Shown: positions 26,172 through 61,261 of the stretch, in pieces
How positions within the stretch are numbered: position 1 is the stretch's first letter
Layout of the letters: each line of letters begins with the position of its first letter
DNA from: Prescottella subtropica
Lineage (GTDB): Bacteria; Actinomycetota; Actinomycetes; Mycobacteriales; Mycobacteriaceae
Length of the DNA stretch: 64,000 bases
Direction: 5' to 3'
NCBI RefSeq assembly: GCF_005434945.1
Contig: NZ_SKCH01000005.1
Location: 62,001 to 126,000 of the forward strand
Notes under the pieces: model-generated
Told to the model about the DNA's origin: nothing
What the model saw: only the letters and a program-made list of their open reading frames with translations
Databases searched by the model: none
Made by a program: the position numbers and the translations under genes

Positions 26172-26666
26172 ATGATCGCCCTGCTGTTCCTTCTCTACGT
26201 CGTCGTGGAGGTCGGCGTGCTCATCTGGGTGGGCTCGGTGATCGGGGTGCTGTGGACGGTGCTGCTGCTCATCGCCGGCTCCGCGATCGGCATGATCCTG
26301 GTGAAGTCGCAGTGGCGGGCCGTGATGGACGGGTTCCGCCGCGCGACCCGCGGGGAGGCGTCCCCGGCCGGGGCGGTCGCCGACGGCGCGATGGTCGCCG
26401 CCGGATCGGTCCTGATGTTCGTGCCGGGCCTGGTCACCTCACTGCTGGGTCTGCTGATGCTGGCGCCGCCGACCCGCTGGGCGCTGCGACCCGTCGCCGT
26501 CGCCCTCGCCGGCCGCAAGGCGACCGTCACGATGGCCGGGATGGAGTTCGCGTCCCGCACCGCACGGACCCGCGGCGGGGACGTCATCGACGGCGAGGTC
26601 GTGGACGTGACCGGTCCCACCACCGGCGACACGTTCGGCACCCAGGGGCCGCGTGCCCTGCCGTAA
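26172..26666 (+). CDS. FxsA-family membrane protein
   Basis: A 164-residue inner-membrane protein; AAAGGA lies eight bases before the ATG. The N-terminal pair of helices (IALLFLLYVVVEVGVLIWVGSVIGVLWTVLLLIAGSAIGMILV) and a third around VLMFVPGLVTSLLGLLMLAPPTRWALRP give the FxsA fold; the PGLVTSLLGLLMLAPP segment is the family's most conserved part. E. coli FxsA (F-plasmid exclusion suppressor) counters phage exclusion; the general role is unclear. The C-terminal tail is cytoplasmic and ends about 18 bp before the amidohydrolase gene. Confidence 0.88.
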   Translation: MIALLFLLYVVVEVGVLIWVGSVIGVLWTVLLLIAGSAIGMILVKSQWRAVMDGFRRATRGEASPAGAVADGAMVAAGSVLMFVPGLVTSLLGLLMLAPPTRWALRPVAVALAGRKATVTMAGMEFASRTARTRGGDVIDGEVVDVTGPTTGDTFGTQGPRALP

Positions 26667-26684
26667 CGGGCAGACTGGACGGCT

Positions 26685-28292
26685 GTGAGCACCCAACTGT
26701 TGGTCGACGGACGCATCTACAGCCCCAGCAACCCCGACGCCACCTCGATGGCCGTCACCGACGGTGTCGTGGTGTGGGTGGGGGAGGACCGTCCCGGTCG
26801 GGCGTTGCACCCGGATGCGGAGATCGTCGAACTCGACGGCGCGTTCGTCACCCCCGGTTTCGTCGACACCCACGTGCACACCACCGCCCTCGGCCTGCAG
26901 CTGACCGGACTGGACCTGACCGGGGCCCGCAACCGCGCCGACTGCCTCGACCGGGTGCGCCGCTTCGCCGCCGACCACGGTGACGCGATCGTCTGGGGGC
27001 ACGGCTGGGACGACAGTGCCTGGCCCGACGCCGCCCCCACCACCGCCGACCTGGACGCCGCCGCACCGGGCCGGGCGGTCTACCTGACCCGGATCGACGC
27101 GCATTCGGCGCTGTGCTCGACGCCGCTGAGGCAGACCGCCGACGGTCTCGCCGGGACGTCCGGCTTCTCCCCGGACGGCCCGCTCACCGCCGCCGCCCAC
27201 CATCTGGTGCGCGACCGCGCCCGCGCCCTGCTCACCGCCGACCAGCGGGCGACCGCCCGCCGTGCCGCGCTCGACCATGCCGCCGCCCGCGGCATCGTCG
27301 CCGTCCACGAGTGCGGCGGCCCCGACATCGGCGGCCTCGGCGACTTCCGGGAACTGCTCGCCCTCGACCACGGGGTGCAGGTGCGCGGCTACTGGGGGCA
27401 GGCCGTCGACACCCCGGAGACGGCCACCGAACTACTGGCAGCGACCGGCGCGCACGCCCTCGGCGGCGACCTGTTCGTCGACGGTGCCCTCGGCTCCCGC
27501 ACCGCCGCCCTCATCGAGCCGTACCACGACTGCGACGGCAGCTCGATGAACCTGAGAGGCACCTCGTATCTGGACGTGGACGCGGTCGCCGCGCACGTGC
27601 GGGCCTGCACCCTCGCCGGCATCCAGTCCGGGTTCCACGTCATCGGGGACGCCGCCGTCGCCACCGCGGTCGCCGCCTTCGACCGGGTCGTCGCCGAACT
27701 GGGCGGCCCGACGGTCGCCGCCCTCGGTCACCGGCTCGAACATCTCGAGACGGTCACCGTCGAGCAGGCCGCCCTCCTCGGCTCGTGGGGGGTGATCGCC
27801 AGCATGCAGCCGGTGTTCGACGCCCTGTGGGGCGGCCCGGACGGCATGTACGCGCGCCGACTCGGCGCCGAGCGGGCCGCCCGGATGAACGCGTTCGCAC
27901 CGATCGCGTCGACCGGCATGTCCCTGGCGTTCGGCTCCGACGCCCCGGTCACCCCGCTCGACCCGTGGGCGATGCTGCGGGCCGCCGTCCACCACCGCAC
28001 CCCCGGCAGCGGCGTGTCCCCGCGGGCCGCGTTCTCCGCCGCCACCCGCGGCGCGTGGCGGGCCGGTGGGGTGCGCGACGGCATGGCCGGCACCCTCGTC
28101 CCCGGGGCGCCCGCATCGTACGTGATCTGGGACGCCGACGAACTCGTCGTCTCGGCCCCGAAGGATTCGGTGCAGCGCTGGTCGACGGATCCGCGGTCGC
28201 GGGTGCCGGCGCTGCCGCGGCTCGAGGACGGCGCCCGCACCCCGGTGTGCCTGCAGTCGGTGCATCGCGGGGCCGTCGTCCATGAAGCGTGA
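26685..28292 (+). CDS. Amidohydrolase family protein (YtcJ-like)
   Basis: A 535-residue metal-dependent hydrolase from the GTG at 26685. The N-terminal beta-sandwich leads into the metal-binding TPGFVDTHVHT (HxH). Further ligands are indicated by HECGGPDIGGLGD, SGFHVIGDAAV and LGHRLEHLE, with the C-terminal Asp in LAFGSDAPVTPLDPW. This is the amidohydrolase_3 (YtcJ-type) arrangement. Expected to hydrolyse an amide-type bond in the cytoplasm; substrate not predictable. The last 11 bp overlap the lnt start, so the two genes are co-transcribed. Confidence 0.85.
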   Translation: MSTQLLVDGRIYSPSNPDATSMAVTDGVVVWVGEDRPGRALHPDAEIVELDGAFVTPGFVDTHVHTTALGLQLTGLDLTGARNRADCLDRVRRFAADHGDAIVWGHGWDDSAWPDAAPTTADLDAAAPGRAVYLTRIDAHSALCSTPLRQTADGLAGTSGFSPDGPLTAAAHHLVRDRARALLTADQRATARRAALDHAAARGIVAVHECGGPDIGGLGDFRELLALDHGVQVRGYWGQAVDTPETATELLAATGAHALGGDLFVDGALGSRTAALIEPYHDCDGSSMNLRGTSYLDVDAVAAHVRACTLAGIQSGFHVIGDAAVATAVAAFDRVVAELGGPTVAALGHRLEHLETVTVEQAALLGSWGVIASMQPVFDALWGGPDGMYARRLGAERAARMNAFAPIASTGMSLAFGSDAPVTPLDPWAMLRAAVHHRTPGSGVSPRAAFSAATRGAWRAGGVRDGMAGTLVPGAPASYVIWDADELVVSAPKDSVQRWSTDPRSRVPALPRLEDGARTPVCLQSVHRGAVVHEA

Positions 28293-29838
28293 GCACCGCA
28301 CCGCGCTGACGGCGATCGGCCGGGACAGCGTCCTGGCGGTCGCCGCCGGGCTGCTGCTGTTCGCAAGTTTCCCGCCGCGGCCGCTGTGGTTCCTGGCCCC
28401 GGTCGGGGTCGGCCTGCTGGTCACCGTCCTGTCCGGGTACGGGCGCGGCGGCCGGACGCTGCGTGCCGGCTTCGGCTACGGGTATCTGGCCGGGCTCGGT
28501 TTCCTGGTGCCGCTGCTGCCGTGGATCGGCGAGTACGTGGGTCCACTGCCGTGGCTGGCGCTGTCGGCAGCCGAGGCGGTGTTCGTCGGCCTGTTCGGGG
28601 TCGGCGCCGTGCTGCTCGGTCGGGCCCGCTGGGCACCGTGGATCACCGCCGTCGCGGCCGCCGCCGGGTGGAGCCTGACCGAATGGCTGCGCGCATCGGT
28701 GCCGTTCGGCGGGTTCCCGTGGGGCCGGCTCGCGTTCGGCCAACCCGAGGGATGGCTGCTGCCGCTGGCAGCGCTCGGCGGGGCGCCGCTGCTCAGTTTC
28801 GGGGTGGCGCTCACCGGCACCGGACTGGCCGCACTTGCACTGACCGCGTCCCGGACGACCCTCTCGCCCCGCGCGGTGGCCGGGCCCGTTGCCGTCACAT
28901 GCGCGGCGTCGATCGTCGCGCTCGCCGCCGTCCCGTACGTGCACGCCGACGCCGACGGGGACCGCACGATCACCGTCGCCGCGATCCAGGGCAGCGTCCC
29001 GCGCCTCGGACTCGACTTCAACGCGCAGCGCCGCGCCGTCCTCGACAACCACGTGCGCCGCACCTTCGAACTCGCCGACGACATCGTCGCCGGCCGCACC
29101 CCTCGCCCGGACGTGGTGGTGTGGCCGGAGAACGCGTCGGACATCGACCCGCTGCGCAACGCGGACGCCGCCACCGAGATCACGGCGGCGTCGCAGGCCG
29201 TCGGCGCCCCGATCCTCGTCGGCGCCGTCCTGGTCAACGGGGACGGCACCACCACCAACTCGGTGATCGTGTGGGACGGCGCCGACGGACCGGGCGAACG
29301 CCACGACAAGCGGATCATCCAGCCGTTCGGTGAATACCTGCCGTACCGGGACTTCTTCCGACGGTTCTCGGAGTACGCCGACCAGGCCGGGAACTTCGTG
29401 CCCGGGGACGGCAACGGGGTCGTCCATGCCGCCGGCATCCCGTTCGGGGTCGCCACCTGCTACGAGGTGGCGTTCGACAGGGCCCTGACCCAGTCGGTAC
29501 GCGCCGGCGCCCAGGTGATCGCCGTGCCCACCAACAATGCGACGTTCGGCGACACCGAGATGACGTACCAGCAGCTGGCGATGTCGCGGGTGCGGGCCGT
29601 CGAGCACCGCCGCGACGTGATCGTCGCCGCCACCAGCGGGGTGAGCGCGCTCGTCGCCGCCGACGGTGCAGTGACGCAACAGACACCGCTGTTCACCCCG
29701 GCCGCGCTCGTCGCGGAGATTCCGCTGCGTACCGGCACCACCCTCGCCACCCGGCTCGGCCCGATTCCCGAATATCTGCTGGCCATCGGGGCGGTCGGCG
29801 CGCTGATCGCCGCCGCGGTCCGGGCTCGACGCGCCTAA
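28282..29838 (+). CDS. lnt: Apolipoprotein N-acyltransferase
   Basis: A 518-residue membrane enzyme that adds the third acyl chain to lipoproteins at the outer face of the cytoplasmic membrane. Helices fill about residues 12-215, including the SLTEWLRASVPFGGFPWGRLAFGQ segment. The nitrilase domain carries the catalytic triad in expected order: Glu283 (VWPENASD), Lys343 (HDKRIIQPFGEYLPY) and Cys393 (ATCYEVAF). All are present. Mycobacteria and relatives have such Lnt proteins, some fused to Ppm; this one is stand-alone. The start overlaps the amidohydrolase stop by 11 bp. Confidence 0.9.
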   Translation: MKREHRTALTAIGRDSVLAVAAGLLLFASFPPRPLWFLAPVGVGLLVTVLSGYGRGGRTLRAGFGYGYLAGLGFLVPLLPWIGEYVGPLPWLALSAAEAVFVGLFGVGAVLLGRARWAPWITAVAAAAGWSLTEWLRASVPFGGFPWGRLAFGQPEGWLLPLAALGGAPLLSFGVALTGTGLAALALTASRTTLSPRAVAGPVAVTCAASIVALAAVPYVHADADGDRTITVAAIQGSVPRLGLDFNAQRRAVLDNHVRRTFELADDIVAGRTPRPDVVVWPENASDIDPLRNADAATEITAASQAVGAPILVGAVLVNGDGTTTNSVIVWDGADGPGERHDKRIIQPFGEYLPYRDFFRRFSEYADQAGNFVPGDGNGVVHAAGIPFGVATCYEVAFDRALTQSVRAGAQVIAVPTNNATFGDTEMTYQQLAMSRVRAVEHRRDVIVAATSGVSALVAADGAVTQQTPLFTPAALVAEIPLRTGTTLATRLGPIPEYLLAIGAVGALIAAAVRARRA

Positions 29839-29877
29839 CATGATGTAACGAACCCCGTAGCGAGCACGATCTAGCGT

Positions 29878-29891
29878 GTGGTGTGCACCAC
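29878..29891. promoter_or_regulatory. Small inverted repeat before mbtH
   Basis: GTGGTG-TG-CACCAC, 31 bp upstream of the mbtH start. Possible operator or hairpin for the mbtH-NRPS operon. No IdeR/iron-box-like 19-mer was seen here. Confidence 0.25.
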
Positions 29892-29921
29892 TCTTCGTCG
29901 AAGCGATCGAGAGGTGAAGTG

Positions 29922-30155
29922 GTGACAATTCCATCGAATCCGTTGGACGATCCCGACGGGGATTTCCTGGTGCTCGTGAACGAGGACTGTCAGCATTCGT
30001 TGTGGCCGGCTTTCGCCGATGTTCCCGCGGGCTGGTCCGTCGTGCACGGGCGGGCGTCGCGCCGTTCGTGTGTCTCCTACATCGAGACGAATTGGACGGA
30101 TTTACGACCGCGGACATTGTTCGATGCGCGGGAACGCGATCCATCTCTCGACTGA
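29922..30155 (+). CDS. MbtH-like protein, NRPS partner
   Basis: A 77-residue protein. The GTG at 29922 follows GAGG at seven bases. It shows the family core in order: NPLDDPDGDFLVLVNEDCQHSLWPAFADVPAGW, SVVHGRASRRSCVSYIETNW and TDLRP. The three conserved Trp of the MbtH family (SLWPAF, GWSVV, NWTDLRP) are all present. MbtH proteins bind adenylation domains and are needed for their solubility and activity. It lies 156 bp upstream of the giant NRPS gene in the same direction, which is the usual arrangement; its partner is surely that enzyme. Confidence 0.93.
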   Translation: MTIPSNPLDDPDGDFLVLVNEDCQHSLWPAFADVPAGWSVVHGRASRRSCVSYIETNWTDLRPRTLFDARERDPSLD

Positions 30156-30311
30156 GGGTTCAGGCTATTCGGACCCAAGGGTCAATTCTGCCCATCTACC
30201 AGGCCAAATGTCGATTCCCGATGGCTCGGAAACCGTCCGTTCGCGTTGGGGATCTTGATATGGTGTGGTCCCGATGAAACCCGGGCAATTCTGCTTTCAG
30301 GGGGCTTGTCA

Positions 30312-57278
<26,967 letters not shown>

Positions 57279-57345
57279 CACGGAACCGTCGACCGGGGTC
57301 TACCGTCGGAACCACCGGAACGCTGCAACCAGGTTGGAGAGCGTC

Positions 57346-57705
57346 ATGAACCTTCGCACAGCTTCTGCCGCAACCGTTCTCGCTGTCGCCGCCCTCGGTG
57401 TGGTCGGGGCGGGCACCGCATCCGCAGACACCCCCGAGTCGACGGCCCCGATCACCAAGCAGGCCGCGCAGGATCGACTGTTCCACGAGATCGAGGTCGG
57501 CTGGAACAACGGCGGTGCCCAGACCACCCTCAACACTGCCGGCACCGGGTTGGCGATCGGCTGCGTGTCGATCTTCCCGAACTTCGTCGCCGGCTGCATC
57601 GTCGGCACCGCCGTAGGCGCCGGCATCGGCGCCTACAACGGCATCACCGCCGGCAACCCGGAAGTCGTGCCCGCGTTCTACGACTGGCTCAACGCGGCGC
57701 CGTGA
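57346..57705 (+). CDS. Small secreted hypothetical protein
   Basis: A 119-residue protein. The ATG at 57346 follows GGAGA at five bases; upstream Met in the same frame lacks such support. A Sec signal peptide MNLRTASAATVLAVAALGVVGAGTASA is followed by an acidic stretch and then a glycine-rich hydrophobic C-terminus (LAIGCVSIFPNFVAGCIVGTAVGAGIGAYNG) with two Cys and a glycine-zipper look, which could insert in or lie on membranes. Such proteins are frequent in rhodococci and nocardiae, function unknown. It starts 67 bp after the NRPS stop but has its own ribosome-binding site and no biosynthetic motif. Confidence 0.78.
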   Translation: MNLRTASAATVLAVAALGVVGAGTASADTPESTAPITKQAAQDRLFHEIEVGWNNGGAQTTLNTAGTGLAIGCVSIFPNFVAGCIVGTAVGAGIGAYNGITAGNPEVVPAFYDWLNAAP

Positions 57706-57708
57706 CGG

Positions 57709-58659
57709 TCACCGCGACACCGGGTCCTGCCGGTTCAGCCAGGTCAGCATCGCCCGGGTAGTCGCTTCGGGCTGTTCCTCCTGGATCCAGTGACCGCAGT
57801 CCAGGCTGATCACGTCGATATCGGGTACGAACTCGGTGAGGTTCGCCGGCTTCTGGACCGGATCCCGGTCGCCGTAGATCATGAGGGCGGGCCGGCGCAC
57901 GATGGGGTCCGCGTCGGCCAGCAGATGCCAGTTCCGGTCGAGGTTCCGGTACCAGTTGATGCCGCCCGTGAACCCGGAGGTCCGGAACGCGGAGACGAAG
58001 ACGGCCAGGTCGCTGTCACTCATCAGCGGCTCGCCGAGCGGTGTCTCCGCGGTCGCGAGGTCGATCAACGCCATCCCCGGCCGCGGCGCGACGGGCGGTT
58101 CGTTCTTGCGGAACATGTTGCGCAGGAACCGGACGGTGTTGTCGTCGAAGACGGCGTCGGCCACACCCGGCTGCCGATTGAAGTGGACGAAATAGTTGTC
58201 GCCACCGAACACCTCTTCCATGGACTCGATCCACGGCTTCTCGCCGCGTTCGAGGTAGGCCATGCTCAATGCGATCACCTTGTTCACCCGGTCCGGGTGC
58301 AACAGCGTCAGCCACCACACGACGGCGGCACCCCAGTCGTGGCCGACGAAGACGGCGTCGTCGTATCCGTAGTGGTCGAGGAGTGCGACCAGATCACCCG
58401 ACAGGTGCTCGATGTCGTAGTCGGTGACGTCGGTCGGGCGGGACGAGTTCCCGTACCCCCGCTGGTTGGGGACGAGGACGTGGTAGCCCGCCGCCACGAG
58501 CGCCGGCACCTGGTGGCGCCACGTGAAGGCGTGCTCGGGCCAGCCGTGACAGAGCACGATCGGCTTCCCGGCGTTTCCTCGCCCCGCTTCGAAAACTTCG
58601 AGTTCCACACCGTTGACCGGGATGAGGGTGGGCTGGGGGAAATCGGCTGGATCGACCAT
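57709..58659 (-). CDS. Alpha/beta hydrolase, epoxide-hydrolase-like
   Basis: A 316-residue soluble enzyme. The ATG at 58659 has AAGGAGA at seven bases. The oxyanion HGWP motif (38-41), the nucleophile elbow VGHDWGA (Asp108), a lid segment GGINWYRNLDR whose Tyr is a candidate ring-opening Tyr, and a late GHWIQEEQPE (His290) give the epoxide-hydrolase arrangement (Asp nucleophile, His base). Haloalkane dehalogenases share the Asp; the HGWPE and INWYRN motifs favour epoxide hydrolase. It is divergent from the WYL regulator at 58771, which probably controls it. Substrate unknown. Confidence 0.85.
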   Translation of the reverse strand: MVDPADFPQPTLIPVNGVELEVFEAGRGNAGKPIVLCHGWPEHAFTWRHQVPALVAAGYHVLVPNQRGYGNSSRPTDVTDYDIEHLSGDLVALLDHYGYDDAVFVGHDWGAAVVWWLTLLHPDRVNKVIALSMAYLERGEKPWIESMEEVFGGDNYFVHFNRQPGVADAVFDDNTVRFLRNMFRKNEPPVAPRPGMALIDLATAETPLGEPLMSDSDLAVFVSAFRTSGFTGGINWYRNLDRNWHLLADADPIVRRPALMIYGDRDPVQKPANLTEFVPDIDVISLDCGHWIQEEQPEATTRAMLTWLNRQDPVSR

Positions 58660-58770
58660 GGCAGTTCTCCTTCGGTGGGTGCCGATCCCGGGCAGGGGAC
58701 CGGTCGGGTGGCATCACCGTAGAAAGCATTCCGGACACGATCGGTCCTGAATCTGTGGAAAATTGGGGAA

Positions 58771-59739
58771 ATGCGGACAGACCCCACCGGACGGGCACTG
58801 CAGTTGCTCTCACTCCTCCAGACGCACCGGTTCTGGCGGGGCGCCGAACTCGCCGACCGCCTCGGGACCACGGAGCGGACGGTGCGCCGCGACATCGACC
58901 GGCTGCGCGAACTCGGCTATCCGGTCGACGCCACGACGGGAAGACACGGGGGCTACCGGCTTGCGGCGGGGGCGCACCTGCCGCCTCTGGTGCTCGACGA
59001 CGACGAGGCCGTCGCGGTCGCCGTCGGCCTGCGCTATGCGGCGGAGGCCGCTATCGGCGGCATCGAAGAGACTGCGTTGCGGGCCCTGGCGAAGATCGGA
59101 CAGCTCCTGCCCCATCGACTGCGCCGGCGGGTGTCTGCGGTGCAGTCGAGCGTCACGTCGATACGGGCCGCCGACGGCGACGTCGTCGACCCCGACGCGC
59201 TGAGTGTGCTCTCCGCGGCCTGCCGCGACCACGAAGACGTGCGTTTCCACTATCGACGGCACGACGGCGACACCGGCCGACGGTTCGTCCAACCACACCA
59301 CCTCGTCACGGCGGGGCGCCGCTGGTATCTCGTGGCATGGGACCCCGACCGCGACGACTGGCGCATCTTCCGGCTGGACCGGCTCTCGGAGCCCCGGACG
59401 GTGGGCAGCCGTTTCACCCCCCGCCGGATCCCGGGTGACGATGCGGCGGACTTCGTCGCCCGCTCGCTCGGCTCGATGCCCCGGCACCACGACGCGACGC
59501 TCGCGGTCACCGCCGCCGTCACCGACCTCGACGATGCGTTGCGATGGGTCGACCACACCCTCCTCGAGGTCGGGGAGAACTCCTGCATCGTTCACATCCG
59601 CGGCGACGACCTCGGCTGGCTCGCCCTCGTCGTCGCCGGCATCACGTTGACGGCTCCGGTGACCGTCGTCGACTCGGCGGAACTCGCCGACCGGGTCCGG
59701 CAGCTCGCGGCTCGGCTCGCCGCCGCGACACCGGAATGA
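58771..59739 (+). CDS. YafY-type HTH/WYL-domain transcriptional regulator
   Basis: A 322-residue regulator. The N-terminal HTH_11 domain reads RALQLLSLLQTHRFWRGAELADRLGTTERTVRRDIDRLRELGYPVDATTGRHGGYRL; the central WYL domain contains RRWYLVAWDPDRDDWRIFRLDRL, with the WYL residues intact; a C-terminal extension (WCX-like) follows. WYL domains sense small ligands or nucleic acid. It diverges from the epoxide-hydrolase-like gene with 111 bp between, and is expected to control it and itself. Well-conserved throughout; the start is the first ATG with the HTH at its right distance. Confidence 0.88.
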   Translation: MRTDPTGRALQLLSLLQTHRFWRGAELADRLGTTERTVRRDIDRLRELGYPVDATTGRHGGYRLAAGAHLPPLVLDDDEAVAVAVGLRYAAEAAIGGIEETALRALAKIGQLLPHRLRRRVSAVQSSVTSIRAADGDVVDPDALSVLSAACRDHEDVRFHYRRHDGDTGRRFVQPHHLVTAGRRWYLVAWDPDRDDWRIFRLDRLSEPRTVGSRFTPRRIPGDDAADFVARSLGSMPRHHDATLAVTAAVTDLDDALRWVDHTLLEVGENSCIVHIRGDDLGWLALVVAGITLTAPVTVVDSAELADRVRQLAARLAAATPE

Positions 59740-59767
59740 ACTCCGACGCGGGCGACTGCCACGATGC

Positions 59768-60412
59768 TCACACGACGCCGTAGCCGATCCGGTCGGCGGC
59801 ACCGGCGAGCCGGGACGCGAGCGCGGGATGCTCGAGCGGCAGCGACAGCTGCGGTGCCGCCGGGAATGCGTCCGCGGCGGGCGGGAACAGGGCCACGCAC
59901 AGTCCACCCGAGAAGCGGCCGCGGTAGGCGAGTCCGTCGAGGTCCGGGTGCGCGGCCCGGATGGTGCGCGCCCAGTGCTGGGCGAGGCCGTGGGCGGTGG
60001 TGGCGAGCGCGAAATTGCCGCCGACCCGGGTGGGCCAGCGGCCGTCCCCGAACCCGCCGAGGTCGAGCAGGCGCAGGGGCCGCGTGAAGCACAGCCCCGT
60101 CAGATACGGCGCGCAGGCGGCGCGGTCGACGACCCGCGTCGCTTGGAAGGTTTCGGCGAGGGCCCCGGGCACGTCTGCGGCCCCGTACCAGACACCGTGC
60201 CGGGGATGGTCCCGGCGCGGGCGGGGGTGCGGATCGAACCGGAGGAGCGGGCCGAACGTACGCAGCCGATTCCAGGCGAGGACGTGCCCGCCGCGGGTGC
60301 GGTGCACCCGCCAGATCACCGTCTCCGGTGGCAGGTCGAGGTGTTCGTCGTCGAGGATGCCGTGGGCGCGCAGGTCGGCGACGTGCGGAGGCCGCGGCAG
60401 ATCGGGGGTCAC
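59768..60412 (-). CDS. RES-domain toxin
   Basis: A 214-residue protein from the GTG at 60412, ten bases after the stop of the upstream antitoxin. The RES-family signature residues can be placed: Arg35 in VIWRVHRTR, Glu87 in GALAETFQ, and Ser168 in GRFSGGLCV. RES toxins (MbcT-like) degrade NAD+ and stop growth. The gene order antitoxin-toxin on one transcript matches MbcA/MbcT-type modules. An N-terminal region before the RES core (about 30 residues) is usual. No sign of decay. Confidence 0.85.
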   Translation of the reverse strand: MTPDLPRPPHVADLRAHGILDDEHLDLPPETVIWRVHRTRGGHVLAWNRLRTFGPLLRFDPHPRPRRDHPRHGVWYGAADVPGALAETFQATRVVDRAACAPYLTGLCFTRPLRLLDLGGFGDGRWPTRVGGNFALATTAHGLAQHWARTIRAAHPDLDGLAYRGRFSGGLCVALFPPAADAFPAAPQLSLPLEHPALASRLAGAADRIGYGVV

Positions 60413-60422
60413 GGGTGCGCGG

Positions 60423-61019
60423 TCACGCCCGCAGGTGGGCGTCGACGACGGTCGTCGCGCTCTCGACGGCACCGCCCCCGGCCAGCCAGTCGACGATCGA
60501 CGCCTCACCGCCACCGATCCGCAACTCCGGTTGTGCGGTGGTGAGCAACCCGAGCACCGACAGGGGGTGCAGGTCCTCGGGTAGGGCGGACAGGACGGTG
60601 TCCAGGCCGGGAACCTGGCCGCCCTCAGTGAACTGGACCGCCGGAAACAGCAGTCGGTGGCCGCGCTTGATCGCCCACAGGGTCCGGTCCCCGGCCCGCT
60701 GCCGGATCCGGGACGTGGACACCCCGAGTCGTGTCGCCGCCTGCTCGACGGTCAACGCGTCGTCCCACAGGTCCCGCATCCGGGCCTGACGGTCGGCGAC
60801 GGCCGCGGCGAGCGCCATCGGCGCCTCCGGGGCGCCCCCGGCATCGAGCAGGGCGGCGTCGGCGGCGCTGATCGCCGAGACAGGGTGTGCGGCCTCCTCG
60901 AGGGCACGCAGGATCGGGACGAGGAGTTCCCGGTCGACGGACGGGGCGCCGAGCGCATGCGCGGCCGCGGCCTCGAAATCGAGTTCACCGGTCAGGTACC
61001 GGTCCTCCACACTGGTCAC
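60423..61019 (-). CDS. Antitoxin of the RES toxin (HTH plus MbcA/ParS-like region)
   Basis: A 198-residue protein. The GTG at 61019 is chosen because GAGGAGG lies eight bases upstream. After a helical N-terminal part (LDFEAAAAHALGAPSVDRELLVPILRALEEA) comes an HTH, LTVEQAATRLGVSTSRIRQRA, and a C-terminal region PALPEDLHPL-like (SALPEDLHPLSVLGLLTTAQPELRIGGGEASIVDWLAGG) resembling the toxin-binding DUF2384/MbcA end. It is nearly twice as long as classic MbcA because of the N-terminal domain. A TATACT -10-like hexamer lies at 61047-61052 on the minus strand. Pairing with the RES toxin is firm from order and spacing; the domain names rest on motif resemblance. Confidence 0.78.
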   Translation of the reverse strand: MTSVEDRYLTGELDFEAAAAHALGAPSVDRELLVPILRALEEAAHPVSAISAADAALLDAGGAPEAPMALAAAVADRQARMRDLWDDALTVEQAATRLGVSTSRIRQRAGDRTLWAIKRGHRLLFPAVQFTEGGQVPGLDTVLSALPEDLHPLSVLGLLTTAQPELRIGGGEASIVDWLAGGGAVESATTVVDAHLRA

Positions 61020-61126
61020 CGACACCACCTCCTCGCAAGTACTCACAGTATATCCAACTGTTAGCCAGCGGCCCACCGGAAACTCAGTGGACGCGGCGCG
61101 CGACGCCCTGCCACCATGGTCGGGAC

Positions 61127-61138
61127 CGTGACGTCACG
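61127..61138. repeat. 12-bp perfect palindrome
   Basis: CGTGACGTCACG, in the 240-bp gap between the RES antitoxin and the hydrolase gene. Possible operator for either divergent unit. Confidence 0.4.
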
Positions 61139-61261
61139 CGAGGAGGTGAGACCCATGACCGCAGCAGGCAGGTGGGTGCTCCCACTCGTGTTCACGGTTC
61201 GGCGACCGTCGTAGGTGTCGTCGGGAGCGCCCCAGCAACGGCACTCCCGAAAGGCACCATC

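Noticed and set aside
26108-28285. Plus-strand frames overlapping FxsA and the amidohydrolase in other frames
   Set aside because: Arg-rich translations without motifs; shadows of the real genes.
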